Below the pieces are notes generated by a model, which saw only the letters and a list, made by a program, of their open reading frames with translations, was not told where the DNA came from and did no database searches. From Glaciozyma antarctica PI12 (Eukaryota; Basidiomycota; Microbotryomycetes; Kriegeriales; Camptobasidiaceae), in the NCBI GenBank assembly GCA_002917775.1, contig KZ627157.1, positions 1,217,454 through 1,281,453 on the forward strand: DNA of 64,000 nt. Direction: 5' to 3'. The translations under genes were made by a program, and so were the position numbers. Positions 47,814 through 58,232 of the stretch are shown here, in pieces (the first letter of the stretch is position 1; every line of letters begins with the position of its first letter).

Positions 47814-48954
47814 ATGACGATCGCACAGGAGCACGGCTTTGGCTTCTCTCCCACCAACTCGTCCCCCGATACCAACATGGGCTCGATGCTCTTTGACGAC
47901 GATTCCAAGGACTTTGGCGACGACGACTTGAAGCCCAAGAAGGCGTTTGGTCGCAAGGGACCTGGCGCTGCCGACAAGCGCGCTACGCACAACGCCATCG
48001 AGCGTGCGAGGAGGGAGAGTCTGAATGGTCGATTCATGGTGCGTGTTTTTCGCGCGTCGTGTGATCGTGGTTCTCGGCCGACGCTAACGAGATTGTTTAT
48101 CGCAGACTCTGGCGGAAGCGTTGCCTTCAATGGCTAACGTCAAGCGTCCTTCCAAGTCCATCATCGTCAACAAGGCGCTCGATTTCGTGTTCGACGCTCA
48201 GGTGCGTCGCTCCTCGAAAAAGCGAGGCCCGTGAACTGACTCCTCTCTCTCGCAGGTCAAGGAGCACGCCCTCATCAAGGAGAACAACGACCTTCGTCGC
48301 CAGGTCGACCAGCTCCGCGCGCGTCTCGGCATGGCCCCCCTCCCTCCGCCGACGCCTCTCCCCGCCGCCGTCGACATCCCCAAGGCCGCCGCCTACGCGC
48401 AGTACCCTCGCTCCTTCACCTCTGCCGAAGGAGCGTTCCACGACGAGATGGGATCGATCAACGGAGGAGCTTCGACGGGATCCCCGGCTTCGGAGCAGCA
48501 GATCGCTTCGCCGACTTCGGTCGCAGCACTCCCTAGCCCCTCCTTCACCGAGGCAGCTCAGTCGCCGACACTCTCGTACCCGCCCATGTACCCAACCTCG
48601 CTCGACAGCACCGAGTCGGCCGAACGACGCCCCACGAGCGCGTCGCCGCCGTTCCTCGGGAATATGGCGATGGGCGGGATGAATGCGCAGGCGCAGGCGA
48701 TGCTGCAGGCGCAGTTTGGGTACATGAACCCGAGCGTTCTTTCGCAGCAACAGTCGCTTCTCATGGCGGCGCACCTTCAGCAGCAGCAGCAGCAGCAGAT
48801 GCAACAGCATCATGGGCAGCACGCCGACGTTTACGGAATGGGAGGAATGGGAGGGATTGCAGGGATTGCAGGGACAGCAGGGAGGAATGCCCTGGGGTGG
48901 GTTCGGAACGTTGGACGCCTACTCGTTCATGAGCTAGTGCTCTCGATACCTTGA
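47814..48954 (+). CDS. bHLH transcription factor
   Basis: Nuclear regulator. ATG 47814 (MTIAQEHGFGFSPTNSSPDT) leads to an acidic stretch and the basic helix-loop-helix: KRATHNAIERARRESLNGRF (basic region plus helix 1, with the His-Asn-x-x-Glu-Arg E-box reading residues) and, after an intron, TLAEALPSMANVKRPSKSII then VNKALDFVFDAQ (loop and helix 2). A leucine-zipper-like helix follows (KEHALIKENNDLRRQVDQLR). The C-terminus is Ser/Pro- and Gln-rich (QQQQQQQMQQHHGQH). The nominal frame ends at 48954, but the +1 frame from about 48850 ends at 48937 with GGMPWGGFGTLDAYSFMS, which looks more protein-like (see findings). Three exons, two introns. Regulon unknown. Confidence 0.85.
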
Positions 48955-49218
48955 AAAGATCCCCGCTGTGCGCCTCAGTTATCTCCTTTCTAGCCTCTTT
49001 CTACCCCCGTTGCCACTCCTTTTGAATCCTGCCTTTGCTGTAATCTCTTGTTAGCGAATCAAGGGTCGGGAATTGAGAGCGAGAAGCAAAGCACGAGAAG
49101 CGTGAAAGCAGGCGACTCCCCCATCCTCCACCAAGACTCGGAGGAGGGACGTCGCGTCGAAAAAACGCAACTTGTCATCCCTCTCTCCTTCCTCCCTCCT
49201 GCTCGTCTCCTCTGCTCC

Positions 49219-50979
49219 ATGAACCCCGATCTCCGGCCTCCAAAGCGGCGAACAGGCACCAACACTCTCTCCCTCCCGCCGCCGGCGGGGCGGTTCGCGC
49301 TCCCTCCCCCCGTACCGGAGTACTACGAGGAAGGAGGGCGGAGGAAGGTCAGGCCGTACTTGTGCGTTCCTCTCTGCTGCGCGTTAGCGTGGTCGCGCTG
49401 ATGGGAGCGTGCAGCTACGCGTTTGGGTCCTTTGTGAAGGGACGGTGGATGGGGAGGGAGGTGCTCGATGTGTGCGTTTTTGCTCGTCCTGAGTGCGCGG
49501 CTTTGAGGAGTGGCTAACGTCTGGATGGGGCAGCTACAAGGAGTGGGTCAAGGATATGAGTCCCGAGTACTACGTGCGTTCGAGATCGCTCGCCGTGGTG
49601 GAGGTGTGCTGACCGCTCTCCTCCTCGCAGCAATGGGCCGTCGATTCGGGTGAGTGTTGAGGCCACGTAGGAAAGCAAAACGAGCTGACAGTGTTGGTTC
49701 GATGCTCTGTAGAAGCGGTCGTCGTCAACAACGCCAAAACGACTGGGACGACGATCCTCCGCAACGGCGACCTGCTTTCCAACGTCCTCCATCGGTGAGT
49801 TCGCTGTAGAAAGGTGAGGATTGCGTTGACTGAGAGCCATAATCTAGACACGAACCATCCATCGCTGCTGGCAAGATCCAGATCATCTACGACGGCCGAC
49901 TACCTGGAAACGACGGCGAGACGCTGGTCGTCGTCAAGCTTGGTTCAATGCCCGTACGTTGCTCCTCTCTCTCCCGGGCCACACGTTAAGACACCTTCGC
50001 AGGTCCATACGACAGGCCGCTTCCACTTTCAAACCCTCCTCTCAATCCTCAAATACGAGCACAACCTCCCGCTCGTCCACACCTCGAATCGACTAGACCG
50101 CCTCACTTCGGGCGTCATGATCTGTTCTCTAACGGTCGAGGGATCAAAAACGCTTGGAGCGTGGTTTAATGGGTCTCGAGCAGCGGAGGGAGGCGTTAAA
50201 AAGGAGTATGTCGCGCGGTGTCGAGAGCGATTCCCCGAGTGAGCTCTCCCTTTTACTTGCGCAAGGTGGCGCGCTGACAAAGCTACAGAGGCGAGATTAT
50301 TTGCGAGCAGCCGCTCCTCACGCTTAGCAGTCAGGTCGGCATCAACGTCGTGCATCCAGATGGGAAAGTGAGTTGTCGCTTTTGCTGTCGCTCTCGCTCT
50401 CGCTGAAGTCACTTTCGTTCGCAGCCATCCAAGACCATCTTCCGGCGAATAAGCTACGATGATAAGTCGGACACCAGCGTCGTACACTGTACGTTCTGCC
50501 TCTCCACCTAACCCTCCGAGCTGATTCACACCTCTCAGGCTTCCCCATCACCGGCCGCACGCACCAAATCCGAGTGCGTCTCTCTCTCTCCTGTCACGAC
50601 CCATCTACTAACCCACAAACAGCTCCACCTTCAATCCCTCGGCCACCCCATCGCCAACGACCCGATCTACGGTGGCCTCCAGAGCTTCGACTGCGAAGAA
50701 GCACTGGCCTTCTCGGCGGATCAAGTGACGGACGAGACGCGGCGCTTACGACGAGAGCGCGGAGAGCGGTTGCTCGCCAAGGAGTTTGCGGGAGAGCGAG
50801 TCGAGGAGGAGGTGGAGGAGGGAGTGTGCGCGGAGTGCTTCTTGCCGCTGGTCGAGGACGATCCGAGGAAGCAGCTCTTCATCTACCTCCATGCGCTGAG
50901 GTACACGACGACGGAGTGGGATTGGAGTAGCGAAATGCCGAAGTGGGCGCTGGAGGGGTACGAAGTGCCGGAGCTGTAA
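49219..50979 (+). CDS. RluA-family tRNA pseudouridine synthase (Pus9/Rib2-like)
   Basis: Converts uridine to pseudouridine in RNA; closest in layout to fungal Pus9 and Rib2, which modify U32 of tRNAs. ATG 49219 starts a Pro-rich leader. An S4-like segment precedes the catalytic domain (VVVNNAKTTGTTILRNGDLL). The catalytic motif is NRLDRLTSGVMICSLTVEGS, where the Asp of RLDR is the nucleophile. EYVARCRERFPEGEIICEQP, GRTHQIRLHLQSLGHPIAND (RluA motif III) and PIYGG follow. The C-terminal part holds a CAECFLPL segment and FIYLHALRYTTTEWDW, found in the Rib2/Pus9 group, and ends at 50979. No deaminase domain follows, unlike budding-yeast Rib2. About ten exons, roughly 400 aa. Confidence 0.92.
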
Positions 50980-51066
50980 ACGAAGCAGGAATCTGAGCGC
51001 ACGAACGGGAGCTCCGTAACATGTAACACCTCAAGTCTGAGGTCCTCGTAAATAGCAATTCCACCG

Positions 51067-53233
51067 TTACAGCGTCTTGAGAACGTCCCGCATCTTCGAG
51101 AGGAAGATGTCGGCATGCTTCTTCTCAAAGACCAGCATGGGCCTAAGCCTAACCGCGCGCTCCCCGCATCCTCCCATGTTGACTCCCGCGTTCCTCATGC
51201 TCGCGACGAACTGGTCCCTCGCAGCGGGCGTCTCGCAATCGAACGCGATGAACGTTCCCTGGTCCTTGCCGCGGAGGTTCTGGATGTGCGACTGTCCTGC
51301 GCCGGACTTGGCGAGTTGGGCGAGGGAGGAGTAGAGGTAATCTCCGACGTCGGCGGTGCGCTCGAGGAGGTTCTCCGACTTGATCACGTTGATGATCTCG
51401 CGGGCTTGGAGAGCGCGGATGGGGTCTCCCATCCAGGTGTTGTAGCTTTTCGTGAATGCGGGGTCAGCTGGATGAGGGGTGGAAGCAGCGACGAGGACTC
51501 ACTTTCGGTAAGGGAGCGAGGCGCGAGTGGCAGCGGCATGGTAGAATCCAGCGGCCTGCATCTTCTTGCTGCGAAGGGCGAAAGCTGGTCAGTTCTCTGA
51601 TTCTCTGCGACCGCGTCGAACGACGAACCTGAACGAGACAAAGTCTTGTCGAGTTTCGAGGTTCCAGTGCTCATGAGCCTGCGTTGACGGGGATTAGCTC
51701 GGGGTTGCGGCTCGTGGACAGACGGAATACACACCCAGAACTTTCCAGTCGCGCCTGCGGTATTCAAGTCAGCACAGCGTCCCTGGAAAGCTGAAGAAGA
51801 CTCACCGACTCCAGTCTGCACCTCATCGACGATGAAGAAGACGCCGTGCTCCTTGGTGAGCGTGCGAAGCGCGTTGAAGAAAGCGGGCGACGCATGGTTG
51901 TCTCCTCCCTCTACGTAAGTTCCTGGCATCAGCGAGCATTCCAATCAAACGTCGAAATGAACGCACCCGACTGAATAGGCTCAACGATGAGCGCAGCAAC
52001 GGGCTTCTTCTTCTTCCACTCGATAATCGTAGCCTCAACCTCCGCAAGTGCCCGCGCCTCGGTCTCAGCGTTCTCAGAGGCAAACTCGTCGAGAGGGTAC
52101 TTGAGGAGAGGGAAGGTGACGGCGGGCCAGTCGTACGCGGGGACATCGAGCTTGTGGATCGCCTTGGAGCGAGTGAGCGAGAGGGACCCGAGGAGACGTC
52201 CGTGGAAGGCGGTCTTGAACGACATGACGGAGAGGTCGGGACTTCCAGGAGCGTGGTTCTTCATGCAAGAGCTCAGCTGGTTCGTTCAAGCGTCAGTAAA
52301 GCTTTTCGCAGGCAGCGAAAGACATGCCTCCTCGGGCGTGAAGCCCTCGATGTGAGCGGCTCCGCGCTCCCGCTCCCGGTACGCGAAGAATGCAGCCTTC
52401 ATCGCTCCCTCAACTGCGCAGGACCCGCACATCTGAGTGAAGAGGTGGGGGAGCCCCTTGGGAGCGACGGAGAGAAGACCCGAGTTGATCGTCTCGGCCC
52501 AAGACGCCGAAGGGAACGATCCGAGAGCAGGGCGGTTCATGGCGGCGATGGCGAACTCGTCCTGTTCGGTCGTTGGTTAGCTCGAGTCCCTTGCGAGGAC
52601 GGAATGGACGCACCGACTTGGCGAGTGCGATCAGGCTGGGAGAGTTGTAGCCGATAGGGATGCTGCTCGGAAGGTCAGCTCGGTCGCCCTCCTCCACCCG
52701 CACCAGCTACGCACCTGGCAATCTGAGCAAACACGTCGAGGAACTGGTTGCCATCAACATCTTCCAGGTAATTCCCTGCGCGTTCATTGGCGTATCAGCG
52801 TGGGGCCGAGATGCGGACTGCCGGAGAGCGGAGAAGAGAGACGAGATCGAGGGAGTGTGGAGGTGAGAGAGGGGCAAAGGAGAGGATAAGGACCTTTTGA
52901 CTTGGCGTAGTCTGCGGAGAATAGCTGATTAGTGACTACCAGGGTGGAGCTGAGAAGCGTACTCACCCGCGACGAGGATGTGGGTGCGCGGGTCCTGGAA
53001 CTGGCTGATAACAGCGCTCGCTTCCTTCGACTTGGGGCCTGCAGGGATATACTAGTCAGCTACCATTCAGTGCGAGCTGGGCAGAGGATAGACGAACCAG
53101 GGACGGTGCCAGTCACGACTCGAGGAGCTGAGGGCTCATCAGGGAACAAGGAAGCGTGCGTCGCGAGAGTTCGCCTGGTGGTGCGGTAAGCTGAGCGCCG
53201 TGCGATCCTAGCTACTGCTGAGTTGACTTGAAG
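51067..53233 (-). CDS. UGA1: 4-aminobutyrate (GABA) transaminase
   Basis: PLP-dependent class III aminotransferase moving the amino group of GABA to 2-oxoglutarate (GABA shunt). Conserved blocks: [120 protein letters not shown], and [15 protein letters not shown] with the PLP lysine. It ends with [12 protein letters not shown] at 51067. The N-terminus [20 protein letters not shown] is a clear mitochondrial presequence, but this frame, open only from 53233, has no ATG. The nearest upstream minus-strand ATG in any frame is about 330 bp away, inside the divergent THOC5 gene. The true start is therefore a non-AUG codon or lies in an unseen 5' exon. About ten introns. Confidence 0.92.
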
Positions 53234-53356
53234 CTATTTTTGGAGGTAGGAAGGGAGGAAGGGAAAGAGATACAGCTTGACACAGCGCTGAGCAGGCGCA
53301 CCTTGTTCGCGGAAGGAGCCGCCAGCGGCTCTCTCCCTTGTCCACCTACGCCGACA

Positions 53357-54228
53357 ATGGGTTTCTCAGCAGACAGTCAAGCTCTCCCCTCTGAGCTTGC
53401 TCAAATCACTGCCCTCCTCAAGTCCCTGTCCGACGAGCTCGTTGCCAACCGCCTCGACCAGCCCAACTCCGTAGACCTGGACGCCTACCTCTCCTCCTCC
53501 GCCCCCCTTTTCTCCGCCCTACAGACTGTCAACCGGAACAGTCAACTCTTTTCGAAAGCATGCAAGGCGCGAACGCAGGAGGCGAGGCTGAAGATGGACG
53601 ACGCGCATTTGCGGTTACAGGTGTGTCGAGGTGTTTGTGCGAGCTGAGGGAGTGGGAGCTCACCGCGGCGCCGCTTGCAGAACCTCCTGTTCGAGCAGAA
53701 TCACCTGGAGCGAGAGATTCGCAAGTGCGAGGAGTTTGAGTGCGTGTTTCGCGTGTCCTAGAGGCGGAGGACGAGGAGCTGACCTCCTTTGCAGGTCCGA
53801 GTACCAGAACCTCCCCCTCCTCCCCCTCGACGACCTAGTCGAGCTCGCCAACTCTCCCAACCCTCCAGCTGGCCTCCCAGTACCTCTGCCCGAGGACCCT
53901 CACGAGCTCATGCTGGTCCGACTGAACTTTGAGCTGGCGGAGCGGAAGAGGTGCGCTGGGTCTCTGCTTCCTCGGAGGTGTGAAGCTAACTCTGCTCTCG
54001 GTAAACAGATTGGACGAGGAGAAGAAGGAGCTGGGAGCACAGAAGACGAAGCTGGTCCGGGAGAACGAGGTCAAGAAGGCGAGGCTGGAGGACCTGGAGA
54101 AGCAGCTGGACGAGTTCGTGGCGGTATGTTCTGCTCTTCAGGCTTCAGTGGGGTACCTTAGCTGACGTATCCCCCGTTTACAGAATGCCCGTGCGATTCA
54201 GACGAAGATGCATGTCGCGGACGCCTGA
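53357..54228 (+). CDS. THO complex subunit 5 homolog (short form)
   Basis: Likely subunit of the THO/TREX complex, which couples transcription to mRNA export. ATG 53357 starts MGFSADSQALPSELAQITAL. The conserved THOC5 core is HLRLQNLLFEQNHLEREIRK then CEEFESEYQNLPLLPLDDLV, followed by PEDPHELMLVRLNFELAERK and a coiled coil RLDEEKKELGAQKTKLVREN, VKKARLEDLEKQLDEFV. It ends ANARAIQTKMHVADA at 54228. At about 210 aa it covers only the N-terminal coiled-coil part of animal THOC5, as is usual for fungal homologs. Five exons. Its promoter lies in the short space shared with UGA1. Confidence 0.85.
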
Positions 54229-54465
54229 GGAGCTGCGAAGATGGAGGGAGGTTCTGTCGGAGGAAGGGAGGCCTGTGACAGTGTAGATGTACGAACAAGT
54301 ATCTCAGTAGTTTACCGCGTGCACACTTCCGAGGAGTTGAGCGGAAGGCGCCGCCAGTGCCGTCGGGGAAGTCTCCCCACGACTTGGGATTCCTTCTCTC
54401 CTCTACCCCGCGCCTCTCTCCAAAAAAAAACGACAGTAGACAGGCCGCCGCTGCGCTGCCCTGCG

Positions 54466-55991
54466 ATGTCCTCCACCACTTCCGCCCAACGGTCGCTCTC
54501 GGCACCAGGTGAGCCTCCCCCGGAGGCTTGGTAGGCTCGACGCATGCAAACACCCTTACTGACGTTCCTTCCTCCACAGAGGGTACGCCGACAAGCACAC
54601 CACGTCCAAGCAGAGATCGTTACTAACCTCCCGCTCACAGGATTCGTCTCTGGCGCGTTGGCAGCTTGCACAGCAGTTACCGGTCCGTCCCCGAATCCTC
54701 CTCGACCTCCTCACCAAGCTTACCCCGGGCTCAATTCCAGTGACAAACCCTTTCGAAGTGGTCAAAACGCGTCTGCAACTGGACGGAGAGCTCCAAGGCC
54801 GCCGCGGCGCGATCCTATCCCCCGCGACCGTTCCCCTCATCGACGCCAAAATCCCCGTCCTCCCGCCGTCGCTCACGGCTGGTCCTTCGGGGAGGGTGTA
54901 CACGGGGCCGTTAGATTGCGCGAAGAAGACGTGGAAGTTTGAGGGGGTCAAGGGCGTGCAGAGGGGGTTGGGAGCGGCAGTGAGTGGGAGCTGGGGTTGA
55001 ACGGGAGGGAAGGGAGCTGATGGGCCGCCGCGGGTGTTGCAGTATACGTACCAGATTGCGCTGAACGGATCCAGGCTGGGCTTCTACGAGCCGTTGAGGC
55101 AGCAGATCAACAAGCTCGCTGGATACAGCTCGACCGACGTTGTCGCCTGGACGAGTATCGGTGCCGGAGCCTCGAGCGGTATCGTCGGAGGTACGCTCCT
55201 CGTTCCCATCGCTGCTCTCATCTGCCTAACAACACGATCCACAGCAATCTTCGGCAACCCCCTCTTCCTCATCAAAGCGCGGATGCAAGCCTACTCCCCC
55301 TTCAACCCCGTCGGAGCTCAGCACCAATACGACTCTGTCTTCCACGCGTTCCGCACGATCGTCAAGGCGGACGGATTCAAGGGTCTTGCACGAGGAGTGG
55401 ACGCAGCGATGCTGCGAACGGCGATGGGGAGCTCGGCGCAGCTCCCTGCTTACAACCTTGCGAAGACGAAGCTCAAGGAGTGGGGACTGAACGAAGGAGT
55501 GTCGATGTACTTCCTTGCGTCGACCTTTTCTGGAGCTTGCGTGTGCGCCGTGATGCAGCCTGCTGGTGCGTTCTCATCCTGCGATACCGCGACCTTCGTC
55601 CGGACGGCTAACGCCCTTTGCGCTCGCAGACACGGCTTTGACGAGGATGTACAACCAAGCACCCAACTCAATGGGCCCCGACGGCAAGCCCCGAGGTCTC
55701 CTCTGTGCGTTCCTCCGCCCTTACCTCACACTCTCGCTGACCCCGACCCCTCGCAGACAAAAACCCCATCGACTGCTTGTACAAGACTTGGAAAGTCGAG
55801 GGTGTGCGAGGGTGGTACAAGGGTACTACGGCGCACTTGATGCGTATCGCTCCTCACACGGTGCGTCCTTTCTTCTGCGTGAGCGGGCAAGCGGGAGCTG
55901 ATGCGGGTTACAGGTCATCACGCTCGTCGCGAACGAGTTCATTAGTCGCAAGTATTTGGCATGGAGGGATCCTGGGGAGGGGCGTGATTAG
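54466..55991 (+). CDS. OAC1: Mitochondrial carrier, oxaloacetate/sulfate type (OAC1-like)
   Basis: Inner-membrane carrier of the SLC25 family (OAC1/SLC25A34-35 branch). Exon 1 is MSSTTSAQRSLSAP; then GFVSGALAACTAVTVTNPFE starts TM1. Three signature motifs are present: NPFEVVKTRLQLDGEL, GNPLFLIKARMQAYSP, and a divergent third one, QPADTALTRMYNQAP, which is characteristic of the OAC1 branch. Matrix loops contain YTGPLDCAKKTWKFEGVKG, YDSVFHAFRTIVKADGFKG and NPIDCLYKTWKVEGVRGWYK, the usual carrier repeats. The end AWRDPGEGRD stops at 55991. The first intron (54509-54640) is unusually long at 132 nt with two branch-like motifs and may hide a 3-nt exon (see findings). Length about 340 aa. Substrate is inferred from family only. 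Confidence 0.9.
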
Positions 55992-56409
55992 AGGGTTTGG
56001 GGGTAAAGATTCATTCATAGGGAAGTGGAGCAGGCGCGCGACTTTAGATTTAGAAGAGTGAGATCGGGTGCCTCGTGCTGCCGAGCTTCATCGTCTTCAA
56101 ACAGGCAGGACAGAGCGATTCGAGCCCAGTACTTGGTGGTGATTCCTCCTGTGCAGCCGCAGGAGCGTGGAATCGTGAGCGGTTGGGCGGAGCAGGTCGC
56201 GCGACTGGGTCTCCGCTGTCCCTCCACAGCCAGACCTGGCTCCTCGTCAAGCCACCGCAGCACCAAGCAAGCAGCCTCCCAGTCTTCTCCACGAGCAGTT
56301 CCTCGACGCTCCCTGCGACCTCACAAACGCGCTGGCGATACCGATCCTATCATTTCCGCTCGTGCTCCCCCGTCCTCCTCCTCCCGCGATCTATCTCCCT
56401 CACTCCAGA
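55992..56409. other. Intergenic region between convergent genes
   Basis: 418 bp between the stops of the carrier (+) and ATP synthase subunit e (-). Frames of 80-134 codons cross it on both strands with no recognisable motif. Expected to hold two 3' UTRs. Confidence 0.5.
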
Positions 56410-57002
56410 TCACTTCTCCCACGACGTGAGGAGCGCCTCGAGGTCAAATCCAGGTGCTTCGGGGTCGGTCACGACTGCATAGCGGGGGAGGGAAGGAGGG
56501 AAGAGGCGGGAAGGAGAGACGATAGGTGGAAGGGAGGGGCGTCCATCAGCTGCTGTTCCTCTCCAACCGCGCTCAGCCTGCAGAGATCTACTCACGTCCG
56601 TCGTTCTTGAGGTTCTTCTGCGCCCACGCCTTCTTCGCCTCCTCGACCCAGTGCTCCCGCTTCTTCAACTCGGCGTGCGCCGTGCTCGAGTCGAACTTGG
56701 CCTGCAGTGTCCGGCGGTGGAAGATTCCGTAGGCGATTCCGGAGACGAGGGCGGAGTAGCGAACGACCTGTTGGCGGGGGAGAGAGCAGGTCAGCGAAGG
56801 GGTTGCTGGGGATTCGAGGTTGCTGGTCCTGGGCCGTAGTCTCCCTCACGCCTCCCGCGCCCTCCGCGAACGCCCGGTACGCTACCTAGACCTTGCTGAT
56901 ATCGCGCCTGGACTCCCTGGAGCTCCCCTCCTGCTGCGTCGGGCGGGCCGACCGCAGAGCTGAAAAAGGCGGACCACTCACGTTGACGGCTGGCGAGACC
57001 AT
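56410..57002 (-). CDS. ATP21: ATP synthase subunit e (Tim11/Atp21)
   Basis: Small inner-membrane subunit of F1Fo ATP synthase, needed for dimer formation and cristae shape. Exon 1 is MVSPAVN (ATG 57002), then a long intron, then VVRYSALVSGIAYGIFHRRT, a single TM helix with the GxxxG-like spacing of the dimer interface, followed by the matrix/intermembrane helix LQAKFDSSTAHAELKKREHW and VEEAKKAWAQKNLKN. The tail DPEAPGFDLEALLTSWEK ends at 56410. Three exons; about 85 aa, normal for the family. Divergent from the UPF0047 gene by 193 bp. Confidence 0.9.
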
Positions 57003-57195
57003 TTTGGAAAGGTGAGAAGGGGCGGGAGGGGGTGGAGTAAGGTGTGCTGGGAGGAGAAAAGCGGGGGGAGGCGCTGGGAGGGAGTGTTGGAGGAGGGAGA
57101 GAGCACAGCTGCCCTTCGACGCGGAGATGGTCGGGAGCGCTTGGGCTTGGTGGTCTCCCTCCTTCCTCCAACTCTGCTCAGCCTGCCCTGCTCTA

Positions 57196-57892
57196 ATGTC
57201 TACTGAACGCTGGCAAAAGACCTTTGCTTTCAAGCGGAGGAGCAAAGGGTGCGTTCCTCTCTCCCTCCCTGCTTCCTGCGGCTCACCTCCGCGATGCTCT
57301 GGCAGAGTCTACCTCGTCACTCGCGAGATCCTGGACCAGCTTGAGGACGGTCTGAAGGACAAGCAGATCGCAATCCTGTACCTGTTCTTGCAGCATACCT
57401 CAGCGGGGCTGTCGATAAACGAAAACTGCGATCCAGAGTTCGTTTGTTCTCTCGCCCCCTCTTCACAGCGCTCGCTGACGAGCTACACAGCGTGCGAAGG
57501 GATATGGACATGGCGTTGGATACTATCGTGCCCGAATCTCTGCCCTGGCAGCACGTTGACGAAGGTACGCAGGCTTCCCCGTCCCGTTCCAGCGCGTTCT
57601 CACTCTCCTTCGCAGGACCCGACGATTCGGTCTCGCACACCAAGTCCTCTATCATCGGAGTATCACTTTGCATTCCCATCTCCCGTGGGAAGCTTGCACT
57701 TGGAAGTACGTCCTCCCACGCCTTTACAGCGTAGATTCGCGCGCTGACGCCTTTTCCGCCTTCAGCGTGGCAGGGCGTGTACCTCCATGAGTTCCGAAAC
57801 GAACCTCACACTCGTAGGATCGTAGCTACCATGTGAGTGTGAGATCTCGAGGGCGGAGAAGAGTGCTAATACCATCTCTCCCCAGCATCTGA
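57196..57892 (+). CDS. UPF0047/YjbQ-family protein
   Basis: Small conserved protein of the YjbQ (UPF0047) family; bacterial members show weak thiamin-phosphate synthase activity, but the eukaryotic role is not settled. ATG 57196 gives [18 protein letters not shown], then [20 protein letters not shown]. The signature [20 protein letters not shown] (HTSA with the metal His) is followed by [15 protein letters not shown], a D-rich segment [20 protein letters not shown] with the second His, and the closing motif [20 protein letters not shown] with catalytic E. The last exon is CATCTGA, giving the stop at 57892. Six exons, about 150 aa as usual. No thiamine genes or riboswitch nearby. Confidence 0.93.
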
Positions 57893-58232
57893 GGCAGTCC
57901 CCCGTCATCCTGTAAATATTCGAATGCCTGGCGCAATACCTGACTTCACACTGCTCTTCGTCTTCACTGCAGCTGCTTTTCGCCGTGCGAATTTGAAGCT
58001 CGGGTAGGGGAGCGTGGGAGGGAGACGCTGTGATGGATCTTCTCGGCCTGCTTTGCCTTCTCTCGGGAACAGAACAGATACGCATTCCGAAGCTACTGGC
58101 CACACTCGCCTTCTCCCTCAAAGCAACTTTATCCACCGCAACAGCAAGCCGAGCGTCTTCGTCCTATTCTGTGACGCAGGAGATTTCAATACGGCACACA
58201 GCGGCGATGCGAACAGACTCACCACGCCTCAC

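Noticed and set aside
56025-56429. Frames on both strands between the carrier and ATP synthase subunit e
   Set aside because: No family similarity; the region is the meeting point of two 3' UTRs.
57196-57892. Idea of a thiamine-related locus or TPP riboswitch around the UPF0047 gene
   Set aside because: No thiamine biosynthesis gene nearby and no recognisable TPP aptamer in its introns or leader.
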